From contig NW_003546244.1 of NCBI RefSeq assembly GCF_000090795.2, positions 240,748-304,747 of the forward strand: a DNA stretch of 64,000 nucleotides, in the 5' to 3' direction. Positions 10,189 through 22,334 of this stretch are shown here, piece after piece. Within the stretch, counting starts at the first letter, position 1. Each line of letters begins with the position of its first letter. The notes under the pieces are model-generated. The model searched no databases. It was not told the DNA's origin and saw only the letters and a list, made by a program, of their open reading frames with translations. Source of the stretch: Amphimedon queenslandica. Taxonomy: Eukaryota; Porifera; Demospongiae; Haplosclerida; Niphatidae. A program made the translations under genes and the position numbers.

Positions 10189-13100
10189 TAAAATTTTAAT
10201 TTCATTGCTAGAAGTTTGGTCTGCTTAGAGTTGTCATTAGTTATTGCTCTAGGTGCAAACTTAAAAGGTTTTTTAGCCTGAGCCTTAGCCTTGGGTTTCT
10301 ATAAAACAAAAGGAAATAATAATTAATGAATAATACATTTTATAATAGACTCACAATGAACATGCTCTGTCCACCAAAGCCATTAAAACCACTGCTAATG
10401 GTCTACAGAAGAAATTATAACATAAAATACAATGATTTTAATAACTATAGACTTACTGATGTAGCGCCATTATTCAGTTTACGAACAGGAACAAGAGCTA
10501 CATGTAAGACAAATAATTTATTATTTCATATAATTCCCTTTATGCAATGAATACCTTCAGTTAAGCTAATGGGTTTGCTGGCTGCTGGCTATAAAATAAA
10601 AAAAGAGTATGATTTATAACAGTGATTGGAGGCAATTTAATTACTTCAGCATTTTCATCTTTTCCAGTGGATAATTGAGGACTGCAGTCATTAGCCATCA
10701 GCTTCTGTCTCTTTGCTAGTGCTTCTGGCATTGGACTAAATACCAAAATAATGTGATAGAAGCAGTCAAAATAAACACTACATGTAACCAGTGTTTCTAA
10801 AGCCCCGTTTACACTATGCCCTTAAAGCGGTTTGGAACCGGTTTAGAAATAAATCAGTTTACATGTGGACAATTTCAAAACGGTTTAAACCGATTTATCT
10901 CAAACCACCTCAGGAGGTGGTTTGAGATAATCAAACCGGTTTAAGTACTGAAGCAGCTGTATTATGTATGCAATGTAGCATTGTAAACCGATTCAACCAC
11001 AGTTACGTGTGGACACAATTAAGCTGGTTTCTGAACCGCTTTGATCCAAACTGGTTTGTAGTGTAAACGGGGCTTAACAGGATTTTGACATAGTGGATTG
11101 TCAAAATATTCATATTGGTCTACGTTTTCAATACATGTACATGTACTTATGTGCTGCATAAAAAGTTTGAGCTAATTCAAATCAAAATTAGATTTTTATG
11201 AATTTTTAAAGTTGTGAAAAAATTGGGCCAAAGTATGTTTTACATGTACCTTTCGAGAATTCTTTGAAGAGTTGTTCTTGAGTTAGGAGACTCTAGTGCC
11301 TTCTCTAAAAGGTGCACTTTCTTTCTTAAATTGTCTTTCTCCACTTCAGCCGACTGAAGATCAGCTCTAAGAGTAAGGACATCAGAATTAGCTGACTGCA
11401 AATCCATATTCAATGAACGAACCTACAAATGCATTTAATGGTCACCATACATACATGTACATGTACATGTAGACAAAACAATGTGTGTACTTTGTGCTTT
11501 AAATTGGTGACTTCTCTTAAGTACTTGTCCTTTTCTCTTTGCAATACCACCTTCCTTTCATTTAAAGTGTCATACTCACTGTAAATAAATCATCACTCAT
11601 TAATAGATAATAAAGATAGTAACTACCTCTTGAGTGCTATAACATAGTTGGATAGAGAGGTTGAAGAGGAATTGAATATCACTTCGTGAGCTTCATCCCT
11701 TGTTCCAGACAAGAGAAGCTCAATTCTAAATGCATTAATAGAAAATATTACCACATTAGATGTACATGTAATGCATTAACATGAAGCGTGAACATGTAAA
11801 TCCTTTTACCTTTCCAGTGTATGCACTTTTTCTTTCAATTCTGTGGCTTCTTTAGCTTTCTCTTTAAGGATTTCTTGCTCGGACTGAACTAGTTTCAACT
11901 TATGCTAACAAGAACAATATGAGAGAGAGAGAGGATGAAAGCCATAAGGCTCGATGTGGGTTGGTCTCCTTACTTTCAAAGACTCGCTGATTGCCTTTTC
12001 TTTCTCAATCTTGAACTGTGCTCCGTCACACTGAGCTTGCCATGCTGTCACTTCTTGTCTTATCTCCTCCAATTCTTTCTTTGCTTTCTTTAATGCCTCA
12101 TCTAAAAGTACATGATAGTGATACACTATGCTAATAATGCATAGTATAGTACCTTTCTCCTTGCTCAGGCTTTCCATCTCTTGTAATTTCTCCTAATAAA
12201 TGAATAAATAACAGTGATTCACATTTTTCAGATGCACGTAACTATAAAATAGGCCTGTTCTTTTTTCAAAAATTGGCTCATTTTAAAAATGTTCATAACT
12301 CAAAAAATATTCAACAAAATCAGCTCAAACTTTCTACACAGCATTAGAACATCAATATGCATCACAAAATGTAATAAAAATTGGGGGTGATTTCGGAGCC
12401 ATTTTTCAGAAAAAACCATGGGCTATAGCCTTGGGTATTTTTCAAAAAATGGCTTATTTTTAAAAATGCTCATAACTCGAAAAATATTTGTCGGAATCAA
12501 CTCAAACTTTCTATACAGCATTAGAACATCAATATGCATCACAAAATGCAATAAAAATTGGGGGTGATTTCGGAGCCATTTTTCAGAAAAAACCATGGGC
12601 TATAGGTATTTTTCAAAAAATGGCTTATTTTTTAAAATGCTCATAACTCAAAAAATATTTGTTGGAATCAACTCAAACTTTCTACACAGCATAAGAACAT
12701 CAATGTGTATCAAAAAATTTAATAAAAATTGGGTGTAATTTTGGAGCCATTTTTCAGAAAAAACCATGGGCTATAGCCTTGGGTATTTTTCAAAAATTGG
12801 ATCATTAAAAAAATGCTCATAACTCGAAAAATATTTGTCGGAATCAACTCAAACTTTCTACACAGCATAAGAACATCAATGTGTATCAGAAAATGTAATA
12901 AAAATTGGGGGTGATTTCGGAGCCATTTTTCAGAAAAAACCATGGGCTATAGCCTTGGGTATTTTTCAAAAAATGGATCATTAAAAAAAAATGCTCATAA
13001 CTCGAAAAATATTTGTCGGAATCAACTCAAACTTTCTATACAGCATTAGAACATCAATATGCATCACAAAATGCAATAAAAATTGGGGGTGATTTCGGAG

Positions 13101-14092
13101 CCATTTTTCAGAAAAAACCATGGGCTATAGCCTTGGGTATTTTTCAAAAATTGGATCATTTTTTTTTAATGCTCATAACTCAAAAAATATTTGTTGTAAT
13201 CAACTCAAACTTTCTATACAGCATAAGAACATCAATGTGTATCAAAAAATTTAATAAAAATTGGGTGTAATTTTGGAGCCATTTTTCAGAAAAAACCATG
13301 GGCTATAGCCTTGGGTATTTTTCAAAAATTGGATCATTTAAAAAAAATGCTCATAACTCGAAAAATATTTGTTGGAATCAACTCAAACTTTCTACACAGC
13401 ATAAGGACATCAATATGTATCAGAAAATGTAATAAAAATTGGGGGTGATTTCGGAGCCATTTTTCAGAAAAAACCATGGGCTATAGCCTTGGGTATTTTT
13501 CAAAAAATGGCTTATTTTTAAAAATGCTCATAACTCAAAAAATATCTGTCGGAATCAGTTCAAACTTTCAACAGAGCATAAGAACATCAATATGTAACAG
13601 AAAATGTAAAAATGGGGGGGGAGAGTGATTTTCCAAGCCAATTGAAGATAACCAGATCTTTCTTTGAAAACTGACCAGCCTTACTTACTTTTAAATCCTG
13701 AGCAGATAGTTGATCCAGCTGAGAAGACATATTTATCGTAGTATTGGCATCCTCTAAATAAAGTCTGAGAGTTCTTCGAGGAGTACAGCTCTCACGACAC
13801 TGAGGACAGGTCTTCTGATGCTTCAACCATTCATTTAAACTAAAAACACGAGTATTACATAATTACTAGCATTACAATGAATGGACGTAATAATGATGCA
13901 TTTAATTAAAACATATTGTGATTTTCTCACCAAGTAAGATGAAATGCATGTCCACCTAGTATAATGGAGTCAAGGTATTTATATAACAAATTAAAAGTAT
14001 CTACAATGTACACTATAAAGGAGGATACAAGGAGCAGCAGCAAAGGCATCTTTTTGTACAGTGCCAGCACAAATCACGCAACCAATCTTCAT
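10189..14092 (-). CDS. TRAIP: TRAIP-like RING E3 ubiquitin ligase
   Basis: About 13 exons. The first three (14029-14092, 13931-13955, 13689-13839) encode a complete RING-H2 finger: C5-x2-C8, C22-x-H24-x2-H27-x2-C30, C41-x2-C44 (CGHAFHLTCLNEWLKHQKTC then PQCR). A long coiled coil follows (exons between 11250 and 12192), including IELLLSGTRDEAHEV, which aligns with the TRAIP segment IELLLQSQRPEVEE. Near the C-terminus ISSGFNGFGGQSMF matches the TRAIP TGFDGLGG block, then a Lys-rich end. The last residues, SKQTKLLAMKLKF, sit where vertebrate TRAIP has its PIP box but lack the aromatic pair. Known role: replisome-associated ligase that ubiquitinates CMG during interstrand cross-link repair and mitotic replisome unloading. 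The intron between 12192 and 13689 holds a satellite array, and the one from about 10740 to 11250 holds nested MITEs. It is head-to-head with DDX51 (195 bp). Confidence 0.93.
10801..11074. mobile_element. PIF/Harbinger-type MITE with TAA target-site duplication
   Basis: A 274-bp element with terminal inverted repeats AGCCCCGTTTACACTA and TAGTGTAAACGGGGCT, flanked by direct TAA at 10798-10800 and 11075-11077. Internally it contains many AAACCGGTTT-like palindromic blocks and a perfect central hairpin (15-base arms, 10897-10928, loop AG). There is no ORF. The 3-bp TAA duplication is typical of PIF/Harbinger. It sits inside a TRAIP intron and interrupts another MITE. Confidence 0.85.
11078..11250 (-). 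mobile_element. Fragment of a second MITE family (GTTTCCCACA-type), interrupted by the Harbinger MITE
   Basis: Right of the Harbinger insertion the sequence CAGGATTTTGACATAGTG resembles the end of the element at 20274 (GGGATTTTGGCATAGTG). Left of it GTTTC (10793-10797) matches the terminal repeat. Internal AAAGTTTGAGCTAATTC is the reverse complement of the conserved family core. The element is on the opposite strand to the copy at 54657. Confidence 0.6.
12265..13620 (+). repeat. Satellite array 1: 177-bp monomers, about 7.5 copies, in a TRAIP intron
   Basis: The motif CCATGGGCTATAG recurs at 12416, 12593, 12764, 12941, 13118, 13296 and 13474, spacings 177, 171, 177, 177, 178 and 178. Monomers carry the core GGAATCAACTCAAACTTTCT and differ by diagnostic variants. 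In the spacer GGGGGTGATTTCGG alternates with GGGTGTAATTTTGG, and in the tail GCATCAC, GTATCAA and GTATCAG occur in that order twice. This gives a three-monomer higher-order unit of about 532 bp. Open frames across it (for example 13013-13270) are by-products. Confidence 0.92.
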
Positions 14093-14261
14093 CTGCCAAA
14101 AGAGAATATTATTGTTAGAAAAATAACGAAGAAACTCACTGTAGAATACAGTAGAAAGTATGAAAAGTGTGCAAACCAAGTCTCAAACACTAACTAATTT
14201 GAAATTTCTTTTTAATTTCCCGCCCTCCTCATTTTACTGTTAATTTAGAATTACGGTATAC

Positions 14262-14267
14262 CACGTG
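14262..14267. promoter_or_regulatory. CACGTG E-box in the TRAIP/DDX51 bidirectional promoter
   Basis: CACGTG lies 20 bp upstream of the DDX51 start codon, within the 195-bp space between divergent TRAIP and DDX51. Confidence 0.45.
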
Positions 14268-14287
14268 CTGTCTTGAAGTTGATAGCC

Positions 14288-16385
14288 ATGGCATTGTTCC
14301 CCGTGCCTCGTTACATGGGAGAAGACGAGAAAGAAGGAACAGTAAGATCTGTAATGACCTTAAAGGAGCTCCATACCATTGCTAAAGAACGGGCCAAATC
14401 AATTACTGGAAGGGAAGCAGGTACTATTATAAAGAAAGAAGTGAGGGAAATGGATGTGGATGACAACAAGAAAACTAAAGGGAAGAAAAGAATGAAAAAA
14501 CTTGAGCCTGACACAGAGAGCAGTGAGCAACTGAAGCCCAAGAAAAGAAAGCATGATGTGAAAGCAAGTGAAGAGACAATGGAACATGATGAGGCGTGCA
14601 ATGATGATGGAGGTGATGATGAAACGGAGGAAAATGACGAGGAAGATAATCCTTTACCAATGGTGACGCATTCTGAGAGATATCGCCCATCGACACAACT
14701 GACCTATCATCACCTACCTGACTGGGTTACTCAGTCTCACCACATTGAGTCAGACATTGCCGAATATTCACAGTCTCTAGAAGACTTTGCTCTTAATCCA
14801 ATCATTACGGATAACTTGCATAAGATGAGTGTCACCAGTTTATTTCCTGTCCAGTGTGTAGTTCTACCAGAGCTCCTGTCTAGCTCTCACGGTCCATTAT
14901 TATCTACAGTTTCTGGAGCTCCCCCATCAGATATGTGCATATGTGCTCCAACTGGCTGTGGAAAGACCTTGAGCTATGTTGTGCCAATTGTATCTAGTTT
15001 ATTGAACAGAATTACTCGAGAGTTGAAAGCTCTTGTAGTGGTCCCATCTAAAGACCTTGCATTACAGGTCTATAATGTATTTGTGTCTGTTTCAAAAGGT
15101 ACAAGAGTAAGGATTGGTGCAGTAGGCTCTCAAAACACTAGCTTCAGTGTTGAGCAGAAACAACTGATCAGTCATCATGGCCCGGCGGTTGATGTATTGG
15201 TAGCTACTCCTGGTCGTCTTGTTAGACATTTGCAGGAGACACCATTTCTTTCTTTAGCGTCTCTTCGGTATCTAGTCATTGACGAAGCTGATAGGATTTT
15301 TGAGCAGTCATATCACAATTGGCTAAACACTGTAATGGACTCCATAAGAGAGACTCATTCATCCGGTCATTGTCCTTTATCTTCATCTTGCATACCCCGT
15401 ATGTACCCCGAATTATGGAAGCCATCTTTCTCAAAGTCTTTATTAAAACATAAAGGAATGCACACTGACTCCCAGCTCTCTTCCTCAATTAATGATTTAA
15501 TATACCCGGCAGCCGCTCCCCTACAGAAACTTCTCTTTTCAGCCACTCTCTCACTGGATCCTGAGCAGCTCCACCTGCTACAGCTGTATAGACCAAAGTT
15601 GTTTACTGCCACACCTGCATTGCAAGAAGATTTGGGTCAATCAATATTGCCATCAACTCTTAAAGAGTATTCGATAAGTTGCAGTTCTGACTATAAGCCT
15701 CTTGTTCTCCTACATCTCATTCTTACCTTTGATCATCACAGGATCCTTTGTTTTACGCACTCTCGTGAGTCCACCCATCGCCTGACCCTCCTTTTAAAGG
15801 AGTATGATGCGCCTGTTGCTGAAATATCAGGAGACCTTTCGCAAGAAAAGAAAAACGAGCTAATTAAGAAATTAACTGGCAAAGAAATAAAGGTATGAAA
15901 GATAATTATATATTGCTTCATTGCAATGGTGCAGATAATGTGGGGTGCATTACCGTGCATATGTATTACTCATTCATTCATATAACTAATGATATAATGT
16001 CTTTTATTGCTTAGGCTCTGGTTTGTTCTGATGGTATGGCTAGAGGTATGGATATCCCCGGGATCGACTGTGTCATCAATTACGATGTGCCTAGTCACTT
16101 TCGTTCATATTTGCACAGAGTAGGAAGAACTGCAAGAGCTGGCGCTGAGGGAGCTGCTTATACTCTAAATACATTTGAAGAGGTACTGGTATATACATTG
16201 GATGTATTATGTTATAGTAGTGTGTTTTTCTGTAGGTTCATAAGTGGCAACGCATGATCAGAGAAGCAGGCAGGAAGCAAATTGAAAATGTATCAATTAC
16301 TGAAGATGATTTAAAGCAATATGTAATTAAATATTCAGATGCACTGGAATCTGTTGCTAACTCGATAACTTGTAAACGTAAATAA
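14288..16385 (+). CDS. DDX51: DEAD-box RNA helicase DDX51 (Dbp6 type)
   Basis: Three exons (14288-15892, 16015-16182, 16236-16385), 640 aa; human DDX51 is 666 aa. The start at 14288 gives [12 protein letters not shown], matching the human N-terminus MALFYVARY; the ATG at 14273 would add five residues. The N-terminal 110 residues are Lys/Glu-rich and acidic (nucleolar type). Helicase motifs: Walker A APTGCGKT (about 219), Ia PSKDLALQ, Ib [15 protein letters not shown] (about 332), III SAT (about 417), [38 protein letters not shown]. Known role: assembly of the 60S ribosomal subunit in the nucleolus. An insertion of about 50 residues after motif II is typical of DDX51. The first exon alone holds more than 80 percent of the protein. 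Confidence 0.96.
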
Positions 16386-16470
16386 TTCTTTTTTTAAAAA
16401 GAAAATAAAATAATTATTTTTTATAGTCGATTAAAAATTATTAATTATTCTGGGTGTGTCAGTAATTATT

Positions 16471-16484
16471 GTTTCTATGGTAAC
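16471..16484 (+). promoter_or_regulatory. RFX X-box in the SPAG16 promoter
   Basis: GTTTCTATGGTAAC matches the X-box consensus RYYNYY-N1-3-RRNRAC exactly, with a perfect right half-site GGTAAC. It ends 13 bp before the ATG of an axonemal gene. Confidence 0.75.
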
Positions 16485-16497
16485 AGAAACACTCAAG

Positions 16498-19203
16498 ATG
16501 GCGGAGGACGAAGTTTATTATCTTAAAGGTTATTATTATACTTTATTTTGCTTGCCGTTATGGTTTCTGCATTTTAGAAGGTACAGTAGAACTGGATAGT
16601 GATGATGGATACAGCTACAAAGAAATTGCTGTAAGTTTATTAAATTAACTATACTGTTATTGATCGTTGCTCCATCACTGCTGTAGGTTCTTGAAGAAGG
16701 TGCACTCTTGTCCTCAGGTAGGTATTACAATGATTCCTATAATAATGAAGGATTTATTATTATTATTAGATGGAGAAGAGGACTATGACGTTACAATTCA
16801 GCAGATTGAAATGTCGAAATCAGTACAACTGCCAACAGGGGAAAAAGAGGATGGTCCTAGTGGAGCAGAAAAGGTACAGCTTATAGCATATGGCCTCCTC
16901 CTGTTAGTGTAGTTTCAGGCTCCAGTTCCTAACTGTGAGGTTGTTGAAGATTTTGTGAGGAATTTCCTTGTGTCAATGGGCCTTCAGCAAACAGCACATT
17001 CCTTTCAAACTGAATGGTTTGTAGCTGTATTGCTATTATCATTCCTTCATTTCCTTTCTTGTTTTTACAGGTATGAGTTATCTGTTACCGGTCAGCTTGG
17101 CGATCAACATAAATACACTGTTCCTGACGTCTATGCTCAGTAAACTAAATTAGTTTTTATAGTCATCATTTCTCATTAATTTTCTTTTATTTATTAAAAT
17201 AGAAATCGTATTCTTTATCAAAAATTAGAAGCTCTCCAAGCACAATTAAAGGGATTTGAGAAAGCAGCAAAGTATGTTTAAGCATGTAATACTATGGCTA
17301 AATGAAATCTATAATGTGCTATTACTATTATAGGGATGCTAAAGAAAAGTATGTGAGACTCAGAAAAGAGCGAGATTATCATCGCATGCACCACCGCAAG
17401 GTTCTTCAGGAAAAGGAAAAGTTGATGTCAGATATTAAAAGGTTTTTGCTATGAGTTGATGTCTCGAAATTATTTATGCATCATGATAGAGTCAAGGATC
17501 ATTTCTCTGTGTACGAGCCAGTCTTAAAAGACCTTCACAACAAATACGAAGTTAGTTCTTAGACTACATCCAATTATAAATTTTTGAATCTTTAATTTGG
17601 CAGATGGCTACAAGAGAAAAACTTTTGACAAGCTTGGAAAGAGACAAAGCCATTGCTGAAGTGAGTAGCTTTAAAATGCCTTACATACATGTACATGATG
17701 TGCTGTATATATAGGTTGAATGCTTGCAAGCCACGCTTCAGTCTCTAAGACCTTTATCACATTCATCAGCAAAAACACCAACAGGCAAGCAACCACTGCC
17801 ACCAATCAGTAGCAAGCAAAGCTCTCCAGAAGCTAAAACTTTCAAGGTTTGTTTACATAATCACACTGCATGATTAAAGTTCTGCAGTCACTTCCAGTAG
17901 AACCTGCAAATCCTTATCGTCATGCAACAACGCTGCCTTCAAGCACTCATCTGACACGCACAGGAGGTTTTCAACTCATTGGAACAATTGATGCACATGA
18001 CTATTCAATATCAGCGTAAGAGTATACATGTACATGCACTGCATGGTTCTAATGACTTTTTGGTTTAGTGTTGCACTTCATCCAACCAAGAGTATACTGG
18101 CAACTGGAAGTGATGATCACACATGGAGGATATGGGCCATACCTAATGGCGAACACATCATGACTGGAGAGGGTCATGATGATTGGATCTCTTCTGTACA
18201 ATTTCATCCAAAGTGACTTATAATTATATATATATATATCCTTTATGCATATATAATGTATTCATTCTGTCTCTAGGGGTGACTTGCTAGCTAGTACAAG
18301 TGGAGATGGTACAATCAAATTGTGGAATCTCTCGCAATCAATGTCCACCTTAACACTGTCTGATCATAGGCAGCCCGGTACAAATAATACCATTATTGTA
18401 TGATTTTACTAAATAATAACAGTGTGGGGTTGTAGCTGGCATTGGTCTGGTAAGATACTCTCTTCAGGAGGAATGGATCATTGCTGCAGAATATGGGACA
18501 TTGAGAGGTACATGCATGTACACTGGTACACCATAATGATGCTAATCTTCTTTGTTATATTACATTAGCTCTCAGTGCATCCTTACTCTAAGAGGTCACA
18601 ATGACTCTGTCAATGCTGTGCACTTCTTGCCTTATTCTAACACTGTTGCTACATGCTCTGCTGATAAGACTGTCTCATTATGGGACATTAGGACTGTGAG
18701 TTGGTTGCTGTCCTACCAGTCCATTATACTCGACATTTTTATATTGACAGGGTTTGTGTAATCAGACATTTTATGATCATCACAATTCCTGTAATGCCAT
18801 ACTAGCAAACCATCAAGTGAGCTATAATATTATTTTAAAACATTCATTCCTTTTCATAGGCTACTGTCCTGTACTCCACTGACTGCTTTGGCATTACTTT
18901 CAAGTGGGATCTGAGAAAGAACACACAGACTGCACTGTGGGATCTGGGACCATTCCCTATCAATGGCATGGCTATTGATCCAGCAGGTACACACAACACA
19001 CTCGATGATAATCACTACTCTTGTATATAGGGACGGTATTAGCTTGTGGGTCAGGATCAGGGAAGATAAGTCTAGTTGAGCAGATCAAGGGACAGATCTC
19101 ACACTTAGAAGTGCCTGGGAGCACTGAAGCTTTATGCTATGGACACAAAGCAGACACACTCTACTCAGTCGGTAGTACTGGAAACATTGCAGTGTGGCAA
19201 TAA
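16498..19203 (+). CDS. SPAG16: SPAG16/PF20, WD40 protein of the axonemal central apparatus
   Basis: Multi-exon gene starting MAEDEVYYLK and ending GNIAVWQ-stop. N-terminal part: acidic segment, then VEDFVRNFLVSMGLQQTAHS (a LisH-like segment), then a coiled coil (ILYQKLEALQAQLKGFEKAA, YVRLRKERDYHRMHHRKVLQ, VYEPVLKDLHNKYE). C-terminal half: seven WD40 blades, for example ILATGSDDHTWRIWAIPNGE, LASTSGDGTIKLWNLSQS, ILSSGGMDHCCRIWDIE, TVATCSADKTVSLWDIRTG. Known role: bridging of the two central-pair microtubules and ciliary/flagellar motility. Introns are as short as 40-70 bp. The stop codon is only 58 bp from the end of the convergent UBA2 gene, so their 3' UTRs must overlap. An RFX X-box lies just upstream of the ATG. 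Confidence 0.95.
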
Positions 19204-19261
19204 CACACATTATGACTCTGCTGATGATGATGATGTGATGAATAGTATTGATGTTATACTG

Positions 19262-22200
19262 TTATTGGATGAGAGAGTTATTATAGTCTGTTCTTTGCTT
19301 TTTGCTTGTACTCTCAATATCATCCTCGGCCTTTCTTTTGACAAGCCTTGCTTCATCTGCACAAAATATAAAGAAAGACACTACTAACCAGGGACGTGCT
19401 AGATGCATCATTCCTGTACCTATATTATCATCACTTATAACTTCAAATTCCTTTTCATCACTAAGAGCTTCGTCACTAGCATAAGAATAGAATTAGTGGC
19501 AAATTGTAATCGTTCATTTTAGGCTCAATTCTGTGGGACTTACCTATGAAATAAGTTCAATATGAGTTGATAATTTTGAAGGAAGTCATCAACTTTTAGT
19601 CTTGATGCACCGCTAATATTGAACTCACCCAAAAATTTTGGGAGGTTATCTATTAAAATAATAATAAATAGTATAGCATTGCAATTATCATTGGAGACTT
19701 TTACCATCAGTTTCACCTTCTTCACTGGATATTAAAATCGTTCCTAAGTTAATGGGCATGAAAAATGATGTAAACTAAAATATTAATCAAAAATAAATAA
19801 TACCTTTTCCATCGTCGATTTCAACATCAGGGGCAATCATACCAAAATGACCAATTATAATCTACAGATAATCATACATGTACATGTACTTATCGACAAT
19901 ACTGAGTTACTTTGTCTCTAAGAGTAGCTATTGTAGTTGAGTTGGTGTTTAGTTTGACTGATGCTTCAGGGCATGGTGAACACACATAACACTTTGGGTT
20001 TGGTTTCAAAAGTGGGCAAGTGACGAGGAGTCTTTTTCGAGGATTTGGGTTTTTGGGAAGATAGGTCTAATTAGCAATAATAATAAAAACAATAATAATG
20101 TTAACCTAACAACATTAATTTACCGTTTTACATTTATTAAATTGTCCATCTAGTATCTTCAGTGCTTCCATTACAATGAGACCAGCTATTACAGCATTCG
20201 TTGTAGCAATAGCAGGAATTATATTGCCAGCCATAGCTAAGAAAATAATAAAAAATATCTGCATTATTACATAGTTTCCCACGGGATTTTGGCATAGTGC
20301 TCAGTTTCTTGTCAGTGGATTTTCAAAAATTTGACAAATCATCCCATGTTGATAAAATTCCATCAAACATGAAAAGGATAGAATTCTTATTACGTTTTCA
20401 ATGCATTATACATGTAAATATATTGTGTTAAAAGTTTGAGCTAATCTGATCAAAATTAGATTTTTTACAAATTATTTGTAAAGTTGCTCAAAAATCGAGC
20501 CAAAGTCCCTGTACTATAGGTACATGGTCTCAATTTTATGAAATATGAGCAAAAACTTACACTTGATGTCAAATTTACTCTTTAGCTGGATACCAAATGT
20601 GTGGCACCGAAGATTTGCTGTTGCTACCACAAAATCCAAATCATTGTGATCATCTTTGTCCCAAATAAGCTCTCCTTCTTTGAGCTGTCTCTCTCTCAAA
20701 ACTGGCAAACTATTAAAATAATAAAATAGAAAACTAAATGGATGCAAAACAAGTAAGCTCCCCGTATTTGGTGGTCGAATGTGCTCACCAAAAATGCAAT
20801 TAGTATCGGATAATTTGCTACTTTTAAAAATCAGTCATACATGTAAGTAGCCCAATGTAGCTTGTATTTGGTAAATACCTTTTCATAAATACTTTCACAC
20901 ACTCAGCAACACTCCATATCCTTTGATCAGGGAGTAGCATGTCTCGATCATTCTCATCTACACATACATACATACATACATGTACATACATTACTCAATC
21001 ATCATGCACTGACCACTGCTAGATAGCAAACTCTCAGCTTTTAGTGGCATCGGTGGTTGCCTTGTCTGCCAGAGTTTCTCCATAGACAGCAGATACTCAA
21101 TATCGGACACAAATAACTAGAAAAGAACATTAAAAATGACAAAGAGCGTAAAGAAAAAGAACAAGCCAACTTTCTCAAAGACTTGCTCTGGATTGTATTC
21201 CTTGGATTCAACCCATTGTCTGGTTGACACTCTCTGAACTACCTCATTCTCTGCTTCCATCACTTCACCTGTACAAATGCATCTTACACGATACAATGTA
21301 ACAATAAAGGACATACTGTACCATTTTCCAAAGCAGTATCAGGCGATACATCATTATCGGCATCAGGCTCACCAAACAGTTGACTGTATAAATGTTTGGC
21401 CCATACAATGCAATGAATAGGTTCTGATGGAGTATTGCGAATAGTGCAGCCAGGGAAGGTCTTTGGAGCAGGTTTGGGTTGACATTCGTAGCATTCGCTA
21501 GCTCCCTATTGCAATTAAAATTGAAAATAAAATTGTAAAAGACAACAAAAGGAGGAGACAATGTTAATTGTACTAAATACCTTTCTAATCACTGTTACTT
21601 GCCCTAAATAGCCAGCACTCCCACTCTCGACTAGTGTAATACCAGCCGCCAAACAAAGACGATTGACATGATTACGCGCCTCTACAAAAAATTAAAAAAA
21701 AACAACAGAGAAAAAATTAATAATGATATTTAATAATGATAGATTTACTTTTATTATCTAGAGCATTCATTACTAATGCAAACTGCTTGTAAAAGGAGAT
21801 ATTGTATTCAGGGCTATAGATAATGCAGTGAGAGGTGAGAGTATCAGTGACATTGGAACTAATGATGTACTTTAGGATTGAGTCGTGGATGGCAGTGATG
21901 GTTGCTGTTGGGTTGAAAGCAAGAGCACTCTCACGAGCTACCTAATTGAATAATAATGGGATGAATGATAATAATTTAATTTTAAGATCAAACTTTTAAA
22001 ATATGTAATTAAACTGCAATATATAGTTTTATTAAAATACCTCAACCTTTGGCCTCCCAACGTGGTCCTTTTGAAAAAGGAACTGCCTGTTTAAGTTACT
22101 CACATCAATCGTGTCTAAATCAACCTCAAAGTAAAAGTGAACACATCAGATTGTAAATTCAAAGATTATGCCTTCCATTCTTACTATGACTAAATTCTTG

Positions 22201-22316
22201 AATCCGGTCAATACTAAATTCTTAATCAGTTCACAGCCTATACCGCCAGCTCCTACAACCAGGACTTTACTTGTAGACACTGTGTTCCTTAAACTTTCAT
22301 TCAGACAATCCGCCAT
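19262..22316 (-). CDS. UBA2: UBA2/SAE2, catalytic subunit of the SUMO-activating enzyme
   Basis: About 13 exons. N-terminus [20 protein letters not shown] with nucleotide-binding loop [17 protein letters not shown], then [35 protein letters not shown] and the catalytic-cysteine motif [14 protein letters not shown] (about residue 170). Zn-binding ECYEC and CYVCSPCPE are both present. The block [20 protein letters not shown] is nearly identical to human. The ubiquitin-like domain includes [18 protein letters not shown]. The C-terminus ends in a short basic nuclear-localisation-like segment [17 protein letters not shown]. Known role: with SAE1 it adenylates SUMO and carries it as a thioester before transfer to UBC9. 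The start at 22316 is favoured; an in-frame ATG at 22334 adds six residues. One intron contains a MITE fragment (20274-20520). Confidence 0.96.
20274..20520 (-). mobile_element. Truncated GTTTCCCAC-type MITE in a UBA2 intron
   Basis: Starts GTTTCCCACGGGATTTTGGC, the same terminal sequence as the right end (reverse complement) of the complete copy at 54657-55151, and contains the reverse-complement core AAAGTTTGAGCTAATCTGAT. The other terminal repeat is missing. Confidence 0.65.
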
Positions 22317-22334
22317 TATTGATGTAATTAACAA

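Noticed and set aside
13013-13270. 85-codon plus frame and similar frames at 12719-12943.
   Set aside because: They lie wholly in the 177-bp satellite and repeat with it; they are by-products of a periodic sequence.
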